Shown here in pieces: positions 19,163-27,217 of a stretch of 64,000 nt of DNA. Both the position numbers and the translations under genes were made by a program. The notes beneath the pieces were generated by a model. The model ran no database searches, was not told the origin of the DNA, and saw only the letters and a list, made by a program, of their open reading frames with translations. The stretch covers positions 103,254 through 167,253 of the forward strand of contig JAIEQJ010000050.1 of NCBI GenBank assembly GCA_019747815.1. Reading direction: 5' to 3'. How positions within the stretch are numbered: the stretch's first letter is position 1; each line of letters opens with the position of its first letter. Source of the stretch: Hyphomonadaceae bacterium. Its GTDB lineage: Bacteria > Pseudomonadota > Alphaproteobacteria > Rhizobiales > Hyphomicrobiaceae.

Positions 19163-20032
19163 CTAGATCTCCCGTCGAGCCTGGATGCCGAACAGGCCCT
19201 TAGGCCGGAAGGTCAGCAGCACCACGATCATGGCGAAGGCGGTAGCTGTCTTGTAATGCGCGCCGAGATAGCCACCCGCCAGATTCTCGGCGACGCCGAT
19301 CATCAGTGCACCAAGTATGGCGCCGGGAATCGAGTAGAGGCCGCCGAACACGGCCGCGACGTAGCCCTTGACGAGCACCTCATCCATCATCTCGGGCGAG
19401 ACGTAAACGATCGGCGCCAGCAGGATGCCGGCGAAGGCGGCGAGGAAACCGGCCATTGCCCAGGTCAGCAGAACGATGAAGCGGACCGGGATGCCCATCA
19501 GCTTGGCGGTCTCCGGATCGTCGGTGACCGCGCGCATGGCAATGCCCTGCTTGGTGTATTTGAAGAATAGAAACAGCACCAAGCCGATGCACACCGCCCA
19601 GGCCATGTTGAACAGGTGGCCCTCGCTGACCAGCGTACCGAACACCGAAATGGGCTTGGCATCGAATGTGACTGGGAACGCCTTGGTGTCGCGCCCCCAT
19701 ACCCAGCCGGCTACGCCATGCAGGATGTAGTAAACGCCGAGCGTGGCGGTGAAGAGCGTGAGCCAGTCGGTATCGGCGATCGGGCGCATCACCAGGCGCT
19801 CGACCAGCACGCCGAGCAGCATGCTGCAAAGGATGACCAACGGCAGCATCAGATAGTAGTTAAGCTGGAAGTTCTTGAGAAAGACGATGCCGAGAAAGGC
19901 AGCAATCATCGCGAAATCGCCCTGCGCGAGATTGATGACACGGGTGTTGCGGAATACGACGACGACTGCCACGGCGGTCAGCGCATACAGGCTGCCAGTG
20001 GCCAAACCGCTCATGACTTGCTGACCGAACAA
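19163..20032 (-). CDS. livH: LIV-type ABC transporter permease LivH
   Basis: First gene of the importer operon, coding a 289-residue permease with about eight hydrophobic segments. Typical LivH features are FRNTRVINLAQGDFAMIAAF near residue 28 and the coupling-helix region AMRAVTDDPETAKLMGIPV. It precedes livM by 5 bases. Upstream lies a gap of 258 bases to arsA, which probably contains its promoter and a hairpin at 20155-20174. The gene order H-M-G-F-binding protein differs from the frequent arrangement with the binding-protein gene first. Confidence 0.94.
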   Translation of the reverse strand: MFGQQVMSGLATGSLYALTAVAVVVVFRNTRVINLAQGDFAMIAAFLGIVFLKNFQLNYYLMLPLVILCSMLLGVLVERLVMRPIADTDWLTLFTATLGVYYILHGVAGWVWGRDTKAFPVTFDAKPISVFGTLVSEGHLFNMAWAVCIGLVLFLFFKYTKQGIAMRAVTDDPETAKLMGIPVRFIVLLTWAMAGFLAAFAGILLAPIVYVSPEMMDEVLVKGYVAAVFGGLYSIPGAILGALMIGVAENLAGGYLGAHYKTATAFAMIVVLLTFRPKGLFGIQARREI

Positions 20033-20154
20033 CAGCTTCCTCCCCGTGAAGCATGATGGCTGTCTGCGTTGCTGTTGGAATGCTGCAGAATTTCAGCCGT
20101 GTTCTGATGTTTTTGGCGTTGCGAGCAGCCTTCCCCTTTTCTGCGGGCACTGCC

Positions 20155-20174
20155 CCACACCCCGTAGGGTGTGG
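20155..20174 (-). terminator. hairpin between arsA and livH
   Basis: Perfect 8-bp stem CCACACCC / GGGTGTGG with a CGTA loop, 117 bases after the arsA stop and 123 bases before livH. No U-run follows on the minus strand, so intrinsic termination would be weak. It may separate the arsA operon from the LIV operon or act in a leader of livH. Confidence 0.35.
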
Positions 20175-20290
20175 TGCGTTTCCCACCCCGTCACAGTAAC
20201 GGCAGGGCACGTTGGAGCAATCAGTCACTCCATGCTCGGCAGACATGCCCCCCCAGCAAAGCGGTGATGGGCAAGGTGAGCGGCGCGTCG

Positions 20291-22021
20291 CTAGGCGTGC
20301 GCGGGCGGCACGGTGACGTCGTCGGAGTTCGACCACGGCACCAAGGCAACGCGCTGCGCCAGCTCGGTAGTAACTTCACGGATGTACTTGCTCTCCTGCG
20401 CTTGGCGCGCCAGCAGCAACGGGTCGCTGAGGCCATGCGGGGCAAAACTCTGGGTGATGATCCAAGCAAACGGCTCGATGGAGGCGCGGCGCAAATCTTT
20501 CTGCAGTGCGGCGGCCTCATGCACCGGCGTTGCTTCGGGGAGGGTACAAATGATCACCCGGGTGTAGGTTGGATCACGCAGCCGCTCGAGCAGACGCAGG
20601 ACATGCTCGGGCACCGCCTTGGCCTGCCGGCTGACCTCGTTATGAAATGACTTGGCCGCGTCGAGCAGTAGGATGGTATGGCCGGTGGGTGCCGTATCGA
20701 GCACGACAAAGCGATCCTGGGCTGCCGCCACGGTTGTGGCAAAGGCCTGAAAAACTGCGATTTCCTCCGTGCAGGGGGAGGCCAGATCCTCGGCCAGCAG
20801 CGCCTTGCCGCCGGCGTCGAGCTTGGCGCCGGTGGTGGCCATGACCTCGTTACGATAGCGCTCGACCTCTTTCTTGGGGTCGATGCGGTCGACCTTGAGG
20901 TACGCGGAGGCAGGCGTGGCGCCGGCATGGCCAGCCGGGTCGGTAGTGGTCAACAACGCTTTGTGGCCGCGAGCAACCAGAGCCTGGGCGATGGCCACGG
21001 CGGTGGTGGTCTTGCCGACACCGCCCTTGCCCATGGTCATGATGAGGCCAGACCCTTGTGCGGCGAGGGCATCGATCAGGTTATCGATTGGACCGACGTG
21101 CGGCACCGGCTGATGCGCGGCAACGGCTACCAGGGGCGGCGTGGCTTTGAAGAATGTGCGCAGGCTCGCCATCCCCAGCTGCTCGCGCGGCTTTAGCGGA
21201 ACGTCAGTGCGAGCCAGTTGGGCCAGCTCAGCTGGCATGCCCTGCAGTGCCTGTCGACCTCGCCGCTCAAGAGCCAGGGCGATCAGGTCGGAATCGAGCG
21301 CCGCCTTGAACAGGCCGTTGATCAATAGGTGCTGATTGCGGATGCCGAGCGCGGCCAGCTCGGCGCTGGTGCGCTCCGCCTCTTGCAGGGCTGACTGTTC
21401 CGGCCGGCTGACCAGAACGAGGGTGGTTTTTTGAGCATCGGCGAGCGCGCGCACAGCCGCTGCATACATCTCGCGCTGGTTGACGAGGCCTTGCAGTGGT
21501 CCAAGGCAGGAGGTGCCTGCGGCCGAGTTTTCGATAAATCCGGACCAGGCGCTGGGGAGGGAAAGGAGACGCAGGGTGTGCCCGGTGGGCGCCGTGTCGA
21601 AAATGATGTGGTCGAATCCGTCAGTCACATCGGCATTCGCAAGCAGTGCGGCAAACTCATTGAAGGCGGCGATTTCAACGGTGCAGGCGCCAGCTAGCTG
21701 TTCTTCCATGGCAGCCACTGCGGCGGCCGGGAGGATTGAGCGGTAAGGGCCGATCACCTTGTCGCGGTATGCAGCGGCGGCCTGCTCCGGATCGATGTTG
21801 AGGGCAAACAAGCCCGATGTATCGGGAATGGGCGTCGGAACCTGGCCAATATTGGCAGCCAGGACTTCTTCCAGATTGGAGGCGGGATCGGTGCTGACCA
21901 ACAGCACGCGACGGCCTTGCTCGGCCAGGTGGAGGGCCGTGGCACACGAGCTCGAGGTCTTGCCCACGCCGCCCTTGCCCGTAAAGAACAGGTTCGGCGT
22001 CGGGGTCTCGAGAAACGACAT
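20291..22021 (-). CDS. arsA: arsenical pump-driving ATPase ArsA
   Basis: Two-domain soluble ATPase of 576 residues. Each half has its own P-loop (TGKGGVGKTS at about 14-23 and MGKGGVGKTT at about 330-339) and the signal-transduction motif DTAPTGHT. The three cysteines that bind As(III) or Sb(III) in Escherichia coli ArsA are all present in matching contexts: C113 (GACTVEIAAF), C172 (TSCLGPLQGL) and C417 (SPCTEEIAVF). It should therefore sense arsenite rather than be a generic GET3-like ATPase. ArsD is encoded just upstream. ArsA normally energises ArsB or ACR3, yet neither is visible in the window. The operon instead continues from a Mo oxidoreductase and its ferredoxin. Confidence 0.95.
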   Translation of the reverse strand: MSFLETPTPNLFFTGKGGVGKTSSSCATALHLAEQGRRVLLVSTDPASNLEEVLAANIGQVPTPIPDTSGLFALNIDPEQAAAAYRDKVIGPYRSILPAAAVAAMEEQLAGACTVEIAAFNEFAALLANADVTDGFDHIIFDTAPTGHTLRLLSLPSAWSGFIENSAAGTSCLGPLQGLVNQREMYAAAVRALADAQKTTLVLVSRPEQSALQEAERTSAELAALGIRNQHLLINGLFKAALDSDLIALALERRGRQALQGMPAELAQLARTDVPLKPREQLGMASLRTFFKATPPLVAVAAHQPVPHVGPIDNLIDALAAQGSGLIMTMGKGGVGKTTTAVAIAQALVARGHKALLTTTDPAGHAGATPASAYLKVDRIDPKKEVERYRNEVMATTGAKLDAGGKALLAEDLASPCTEEIAVFQAFATTVAAAQDRFVVLDTAPTGHTILLLDAAKSFHNEVSRQAKAVPEHVLRLLERLRDPTYTRVIICTLPEATPVHEAAALQKDLRRASIEPFAWIITQSFAPHGLSDPLLLARQAQESKYIREVTTELAQRVALVPWSNSDDVTVPPAHA

Positions 22022-22040
22022 GACGACCTCGCGCCGAGAG

Positions 22041-22424
22041 CTAGGAGGCGACCTTTGCGGAGGGCGAGGAGCAGCAGGCGGAGGCTGCTGGCGCGGTGTT
22101 CGATGGGGCTGGGCTGGTGGTGCCTATCCCGAGGCGGGCGCCGATGGCCTCGCGCGAGGGGTACTCGCCTTTGGCGAACACGTCGCCGTCGACCAGCACG
22201 AGCGGCAGACAGGCCATGCCGTCCTTTTCCAAAAGCTCTTTGACGAAGGCGTTGGTGGCAAACGCACCCGGCTGGTGACCAAGGTCATAGCGTTCGACCT
22301 GCACGCCGCTTTCACGTACCCAGCCGAGAGCCGCCGCGAACTGCGCGAGTTGGTCGTCGCCGTCCGGGCCGCAAACGCCCGTGGAGCAGCACATTGGCGG
22401 ATCATACACGCTGAGCTTGGCCAT
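22041..22424 (-). CDS. arsD: arsenite metallochaperone ArsD
   Basis: Small protein that delivers As(III) to ArsA and can act as a weak repressor. The chaperone cysteines fall exactly at C12, C13 and C18 in MCCSTGVCG, as in the characterised ArsD. A C-terminal vicinal pair C117-C118 is also present. The start at 22424 follows a purine-rich ribosome site; a longer frame from 22511 lacks conservation. It ends 20 bases before arsA and begins 97 bases after the ferredoxin gene, so the four genes read as one operon. It strongly supports real arsenite handling by the neighbouring ArsA. Confidence 0.93.
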   Translation of the reverse strand: MAKLSVYDPPMCCSTGVCGPDGDDQLAQFAAALGWVRESGVQVERYDLGHQPGAFATNAFVKELLEKDGMACLPLVLVDGDVFAKGEYPSREAIGARLGIGTTSPAPSNTAPAASACCSSPSAKVAS

Positions 22425-22520
22425 TATCGTCTCCTTGGTTGCGATATCGATCGGGTGGGGCGACATCCGGTAGGATGACAAGCGCCAACACTGTTCCAGC
22501 CTCGAGCGCACGGATGCTGA

Positions 22521-23090
22521 TTACTCAGCGGCATCCGGCCCGAAACGTTGATGAGCGTCGACCATGAGGCTCGGGTAGCCCTGAATGCCAGTGGTGCCGA
22601 GCTTGGCCGCTACCTTTTCACGATTGAGTTTGGCGAGCTCAACCAGCGAGCCTGACTTGATGGCGCCGGTCGGACAGACCTCCTCGCAGGCGCGCGGCAT
22701 ATCGAGCGGTCGCGTCTTGCCGGGCGTTTGGCAGAAGTTGCATTTCTGCATTTTGCCGGCGAGGGCGGTGAGTTGCGGGGCGTTGAACGGACAGGCCCAA
22801 GTGCAGAAGCCGCAGCCGATGCATTTGTTTTCATCGACCAGCACGATGCCGTCCTCGGCACGCTTGCTGATGGCAGCGACCGGACAGGCGTTGCGGCAGG
22901 GCGCATCGCCGCAATGCATGCAGGCCATGGAGACATTCATGGCCTTGACGTTGGGATAGGTGCCGGTCTCGACTTTTACGACCTCGCGCCAGCGCGGACC
23001 GATTTCGACCTCATTCCAGGTCTTGCAAGCGATCTCACAGGCGTGACACTTCACGCACAACTGGTGGTCGAAATAGAAGCCGTGCTGCAT
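22521..23090 (-). CDS. DmsB-like ferredoxin subunit with four 4Fe-4S sites
   Basis: Electron-transfer subunit for the molybdopterin enzyme encoded 13 bases upstream. Cysteine groups for four 4Fe-4S clusters are evident: CVKCHACEIAC at the N-terminus, CMHCGDAPCRNACP, CIGCGFCTWACP and CNFCQ, with a distal CEEVCP. The length (189 residues) is typical of the DmsB/PhsB/FdhB-type subunit. It has no signal peptide and no membrane anchor, so the complex should be cytoplasmic. The membrane partner that such complexes usually have (NrfD or DmsC type) is not in this operon; the NarI-like protein at 11556-12689 is the only cytochrome-like candidate in the window. Confidence 0.93.
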   Translation of the reverse strand: MQHGFYFDHQLCVKCHACEIACKTWNEVEIGPRWREVVKVETGTYPNVKAMNVSMACMHCGDAPCRNACPVAAISKRAEDGIVLVDENKCIGCGFCTWACPFNAPQLTALAGKMQKCNFCQTPGKTRPLDMPRACEEVCPTGAIKSGSLVELAKLNREKVAAKLGTTGIQGYPSLMVDAHQRFGPDAAE

Positions 23091-23103
23091 GGAGTGGTTC
23101 TCC

Positions 23104-25215
23104 TTAGGCCGGCCGGATGCGCACTTTGCATTCGTTGTAGCAATTGGCGCCGGTCACCGGGTTGGTATGGGTGTCCATAAGATTGTTGGAGTGCGCCCCT
23201 TTGCCCTTGGCGACCGAACCCATGGCCCAGTGGCCGAAGCCGTGGCCGTGCCGGATGGAGATACAGCCTGGCACCAGGCCTTCGGTGACTTTGGCCTTGA
23301 TCTTGATTTTGTCCTTTGGGCTTTCGATCCATACCGGCTGGCCGTCCTGGACACCGTACCTGGCCGCGTCGCGCGAGTTGATCTCGACCCAGTTCTCGCC
23401 GACGATCTCCATCAGATAGGGATTGTTCTGCGTGACGATGTTGCAATGCATCGACAGTTTCGAGTGGGTGACTTGCAGCGGATAGTCCTGATCGGGGAGC
23501 ACGCTGCGCTCGCGCCACTCGGGATAGGAGTTGTAGCCGTGCTTGGCGTACTCGCTGGAGCAAATCTCGATTTTGCCGGATGGAGTCGGCAGTCCCTTGG
23601 CAACGCGCCCATAGTTGATATCGCCGGCCCAGAACCCCTTCTCCTTGAGGGTATCGAGCGACATCGGCACGTCTTTCATCATCAGCTCGCCCCAGTCCTC
23701 CCATTTCTGGTAGCTGAAGTAGTCGCCCCACCCCATCTTGCGAGCGATGCCTTGCGCGATCTCGTAGCTTGGTTTGGATTCGCCGACTGGAGCGACGGCC
23801 GGTTGGCACAGAATGACCTCGGGGCCGAGCCACATGCCTTGCCGAATCTCGGCATGCTCATAGAACGAGGTCTCCGGCAGGACGATGTCGCATTCCAGTG
23901 CCGTCTCGCTCATGAACAGCTCGCAAGCCACCGCCAATTCCAGGTGGCGGAACATCTCTTTGACGCGGTCCCGGTTGGGATCGCTCATGACCGGATTGGT
24001 GGAGTGCACCCATAGACCCTTGACGGGGTAGGGCTTGCCGTCGATGACGGCCTCCGGCAGGCGCGAGTTGGGCAGATCGGGTGCCAGCGGATAGCCCATC
24101 GCCACGTGCAAGGGTGGATTCTTGCTTTTGCCCTTGGCGCTGTCGGGAATGGCGACGGGGAGGCCGAGCGGCGCCCAGTCCTTCAGGTGCAGATGACCGG
24201 GGCCGTCGACCTGACCGGTTATGGCATCAAGAATGTAGCAGGCGCGGCCTGCGTCGTGGCCGTTGGTGTAGTAGCCCGAGCCCTTGAAGATGGCCGACAT
24301 GGCTGGCTTGGTGGTGGCGAATTCGCGAGCCAGCCGGACAATTGTGTTGGCATCGATGCCCGTAATGTCTTGCGCCCAGGCGGGGGCATAATCCTTGAGG
24401 CGCAGATGCTCGCGGAAGCCAGCGAAGCCTTCGGTGTAAGCGTCACAGAACGGCGCATCATGCAGATTTTCGTCGATGATGACGCGGCACATTGCCAAAG
24501 CCAGAGCCGTATCGGTGCCAGGACGAATGGGAATCCATTCATCGGCTTTTTGCGCCGTCTCCGTGAAGTTTGGATCGATGACCACCAGCTTCATGCCGTT
24601 CTTCTTGGCCTGCAGCAGCGCGCGGCTTTCCCAAAGCCCTTGATTGGCGCCGAGCATGTTCATGCCCCACAGCATGACGTAGCGCGAGTTGGCGAAGTCG
24701 TGCATGGGAAATACGTGGCCGAACAGGGTCAGACAGGCGGCGCGTCGGTCCTGCTCGCACCCTGACGTATGCGCGTACATGTTGGGCGAACCGTACAGGT
24801 CACCCAACAGATGGCGATAGAACTGGGTGTTCGGGTCGTGGTGGCAGGTCAGCGCCACAGCCTCGGGGCCAAACGTGTTGGCGATGTGCGTGAGCTTGCC
24901 GGCAATGAAGCTGAACGCTTCGTCCCAAGAGATACGCTTGAACTGCCCCGGCTCACCCTTGGCGTTGGTGCGTAGCATCGGATACTTGAGGCGATCGGGA
25001 TCCTGGGTGATATACCAGCTTGCCATGCCCTTGGCGCAGCGCGAGCCGATGTTGTTGGGGCTTTGCGCATTGCCCTTGTGGTACACGACCTTTCCATCGC
25101 GGACGTAGACCTCGGTCGGGCACTGCCAGGGACAGGTGTAGCAGAAGCTCTTGATGACTTTGGCGCCTTTGATCTGCGCCAGGCGGTCGGCAAGGTTTGC
25201 TTCTTGGATCGTCAT
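23104..25215 (-). CDS. cytoplasmic molybdopterin oxidoreductase, DMSO-reductase family
   Basis: Catalytic subunit binding bis-MGD molybdenum or tungsten and one 4Fe-4S cluster. N-terminal cluster ligands are C25, C28, C32 and C60 (CYTCPWQC ... SRCAKG). A likely metal-ligand Cys is C153 in HTSGCEQDRRAAC, placing it with thiolate-ligated members such as polysulfide/thiosulfate reductases and formate dehydrogenases, rather than serine-ligated DMSO reductase. There is no Tat signal (start MTIQEANLADRL), unlike the respiratory arsenate reductase ArrA or oxidase ArxA. I chose the ATG at 25215 over an upstream start at 25239. Operon: this gene, ferredoxin, arsD, arsA. The substrate is unknown; a formate, sulfur or arsenic redox step are all possible. 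Confidence 0.88.
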   Translation of the reverse strand: MTIQEANLADRLAQIKGAKVIKSFCYTCPWQCPTEVYVRDGKVVYHKGNAQSPNNIGSRCAKGMASWYITQDPDRLKYPMLRTNAKGEPGQFKRISWDEAFSFIAGKLTHIANTFGPEAVALTCHHDPNTQFYRHLLGDLYGSPNMYAHTSGCEQDRRAACLTLFGHVFPMHDFANSRYVMLWGMNMLGANQGLWESRALLQAKKNGMKLVVIDPNFTETAQKADEWIPIRPGTDTALALAMCRVIIDENLHDAPFCDAYTEGFAGFREHLRLKDYAPAWAQDITGIDANTIVRLAREFATTKPAMSAIFKGSGYYTNGHDAGRACYILDAITGQVDGPGHLHLKDWAPLGLPVAIPDSAKGKSKNPPLHVAMGYPLAPDLPNSRLPEAVIDGKPYPVKGLWVHSTNPVMSDPNRDRVKEMFRHLELAVACELFMSETALECDIVLPETSFYEHAEIRQGMWLGPEVILCQPAVAPVGESKPSYEIAQGIARKMGWGDYFSYQKWEDWGELMMKDVPMSLDTLKEKGFWAGDINYGRVAKGLPTPSGKIEICSSEYAKHGYNSYPEWRERSVLPDQDYPLQVTHSKLSMHCNIVTQNNPYLMEIVGENWVEINSRDAARYGVQDGQPVWIESPKDKIKIKAKVTEGLVPGCISIRHGHGFGHWAMGSVAKGKGAHSNNLMDTHTNPVTGANCYNECKVRIRPA

Positions 25216-25508
25216 CACTTGCCCCGATCGATGCGCCAAAGCCGCCGCTCACACGCCGTGCGAGCGGGCAATACCGCTGAGGACATGGTAGGGGGCGCAG
25301 CGCGCCGCCAGCAAGGCGCCAGGCTCCCAGCCACGCGCGCGGGGGTGGCTAGTCCAGCGCATAGCTGCGGCGGCTCCAGATGCGATATGACAGCCATCGC
25401 AGTCGGATGGCCGCGAGCGTCTGTTGCCACCCAACCCGCAACGGGGACCTACCGGCATCGGCGCGACAGAGGGCGGATTCTGCCGTCCGCATTGGGAGAG
25501 ATTTATCA

Positions 25509-26549
25509 ATGACGAGCAAGCCGCAGAAGTCGAAGCTGATCGTGATTGGAGAGAACATCAATACGACGCGCCGCATCAAGGCCGACAGCCCCAACATTGT
25601 CAGGGAAGACGGCAAGGTCGGCTATGTTTATACCGATCTCGACGGCTCGCGCGCCGTGCTCGACATTACAGACATCTTTCCGCAGGATCCCAACAAGATC
25701 AAGACGGAGCGCATCGGCCACATCGGCCAGGCTATCCGCAGGAAGGACCTGCGCTTCTTGAAGTGGGCCATTCTGGTGCAGGTCAACGCCGGGTCGGAGA
25801 TCGTCGACCTGTGCGTCGATGAGCTGTCAGTCTATCCGGAAGAGCGGCTTGAATACATGCGCTGGACGGTGCGCACCGCACAGCAATTGGCCAATGTGTC
25901 GTTTGCGCTCGATTCTTCCGATCCGAAAGCCATCCAGGCGGGCCTAGAGGTGTACGACTACAGCAAGGGGCGGCCAGCGATCAATTCGACCAGCCTGGAG
26001 GCCGGTCGCGACGTGCTGATGGAGCTGGCGCGCGAGCACAAATGCATGCTGTTCGCCAACGGCTCAGGGGCCTCCGGCATGCCGCAGAACGCCGAGCAGC
26101 GTGTAGAAAACATGACGCAGTGCATGGCCTTGATGGACAAAGCCAACGTGCCAATGGAAGATCGCTACCTGGACCCGCTGGTGTTTCCTGTTGGAGCCGG
26201 ACCCCAGTACGGCAAGGACTATCTGGACGCGGTCGGCGAGCTGCGTAAGCGCTTTCCCAAGGTGCACATCTTCGGTGGACTGTCCAACGTGTCGTTCGGA
26301 TTGCCGCGCCGCAAGTTGCTGAACGACGCCTTTATCCGTTTGGCGATCATGCAGGGTTGCGACGCCATCATGATCGACCCATTGATGAATCCGCCGCTGG
26401 ACTACGTGGAATTCAAGTACGCGGCCGATGTCATGACGTCTGAAGACGAGTATGCCATCCAGTATCTAAAGTATGTGCGCGGCAACACCAAGAAGCCGAA
26501 ACAGCCGGCTGCCTCGGTGGCCGCGCAATCGGCGAGCCTAGCGAGCTGA
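25509..26549 (+). CDS. MtrH/AcsE-like methyl-corrinoid:tetrahydrofolate methyltransferase
   Basis: Pterin-binding TIM barrel of 346 residues that moves a methyl group between a corrinoid protein and THF (families MtrH, AcsE, CmuB, MtgA). Visible motifs are GENINTTRR at residues 14-22, FALDSSDPKAIQAG, INSTSLEAGR, YLDPLVFPVG and GGLSNVSFGLPRR, the last two lining the pterin pocket. The ATG at 25509 is preceded by GGGAGAG. It is the only plus-strand gene among the demethylation genes, divergent from the Mo oxidoreductase across 293 bases that probably hold both promoters, and its 3' end overlaps the convergent GYD gene by 12 bases. It should be the exit point for methyl groups from both corrinoid proteins. 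Confidence 0.9.
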   Translation: MTSKPQKSKLIVIGENINTTRRIKADSPNIVREDGKVGYVYTDLDGSRAVLDITDIFPQDPNKIKTERIGHIGQAIRRKDLRFLKWAILVQVNAGSEIVDLCVDELSVYPEERLEYMRWTVRTAQQLANVSFALDSSDPKAIQAGLEVYDYSKGRPAINSTSLEAGRDVLMELAREHKCMLFANGSGASGMPQNAEQRVENMTQCMALMDKANVPMEDRYLDPLVFPVGAGPQYGKDYLDAVGELRKRFPKVHIFGGLSNVSFGLPRRKLLNDAFIRLAIMQGCDAIMIDPLMNPPLDYVEFKYAADVMTSEDEYAIQYLKYVRGNTKKPKQPAASVAAQSASLAS

Positions 26550-26888
26550 CGTTGTGGTGCGGCCCGGCGGCACGTAGACGCCGGTCGCCTGTCCGGCACG
26601 CTGCATCGCAGCAACGGCCTCTTCCATGGTCAGCAGCGGCGTGGTTTCCATTTCTGTGACCGAGCCTGCTGCCGTGAGTGTCATGGCCAACGATGCAGCG
26701 CTAACGTTGTCCGGCAGCTCGAACAGCAGGACGATATCGAACTCGCCGAACGAGAAAAAGTAATTATGCAGCCGACCGCCAATCTGCTGCAGGAAGCGCG
26801 TTGTTGCCACCATGCGGTCTTCGGGCCGGCTGACCAGGGCGGTAATCATATCCTTGGAGATTTTGGCTCGCGCCAGATAGTAGGTCAT
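26538..26888 (-). CDS. GYD-domain protein
   Basis: A 116-residue protein with the GYD (dimeric ferredoxin-like alpha-beta) fold: it starts MTYYLARAKISKDMITALV, has the mid-protein segment GGRLHNYFFSFGEFDIVLLF, and ends with a TPLLTMEEAVAAM helix. GYD proteins are small, widespread and mostly uncharacterised; in methylotrophic and CODH-related loci they often accompany C1 genes. It is the last gene of the methyltransferase 2 operon, 74 bases after the zinc-ribbon gene. The ATG at 26888 is used because the preceding residues are not conserved in character. Function unknown. Confidence 0.75.
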   Translation of the reverse strand: MTYYLARAKISKDMITALVSRPEDRMVATTRFLQQIGGRLHNYFFSFGEFDIVLLFELPDNVSAASLAMTLTAAGSVTEMETTPLLTMEEAVAAMQRAGQATGVYVPPGRTTTSAR

Positions 26889-26962
26889 GTTTCGCTCCGC
26901 CTCCCTCAAGAGGTAATGCAGGTGCTAGGCAGTGGGCGTTAGACGGCGCTGCGCCGGTCTTG

Positions 26963-27217
26963 TCAGTTGGAGACGCTTTCCGCTTGGCGGATTTTGGAAC
27001 GGGACACGACCTGACCGTGTCCGCAGTGCTGGCACACCACGACTGCCGCGACGATACCGGACGGGGTGATGTCACCGCCCACCATGTGGGCCGTGGCACC
27101 ATATTTTTCCCAGATGCGGATGGTGACACCTGGATCGCCGCACATCCGGCATTTGGCCCCGACCCCGTACAGCTTCTGGAACGGTTCCTTTTCGTGCGCT
27201 GCCAAATCCCTACTCAT
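26963..27217 (-). CDS. small zinc-ribbon protein
   Basis: An 84-residue protein with two CXXC knuckles (CRMCGDP at about residues 23-29 and CQHCGHG at about 62-68), which should bind one zinc or iron. Between them lies GVTIRIWEKYGATAHMVGGD. It overlaps the GntR gene by 4 bases (ATGA) and is therefore translated together with it. I do not recognise a named family. Its conservation of spacing and coupling to the regulator and CobW genes suggest an accessory role in the demethylase, such as metal handling or redox sensing. Confidence 0.65.
   Translation of the reverse strand: MSRDLAAHEKEPFQKLYGVGAKCRMCGDPGVTIRIWEKYGATAHMVGGDITPSGIVAAVVVCQHCGHGQVVSRSKIRQAESVSN

Noticed and set aside
23104..25215. 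Respiratory arsenate reductase (ArrA) or arsenite oxidase (ArxA) assignment
   Set aside because: No Tat signal, shorter than those enzymes and no NrfD-type membrane partner; an arsenic role stays a hypothesis from context only.
25216..25508. Second copy of the TTGAA-N6-TTCAA operator between the Mo enzyme and THF methyltransferase genes
   Set aside because: No matching palindrome found in this divergent region, so shared GntR control is not claimed.
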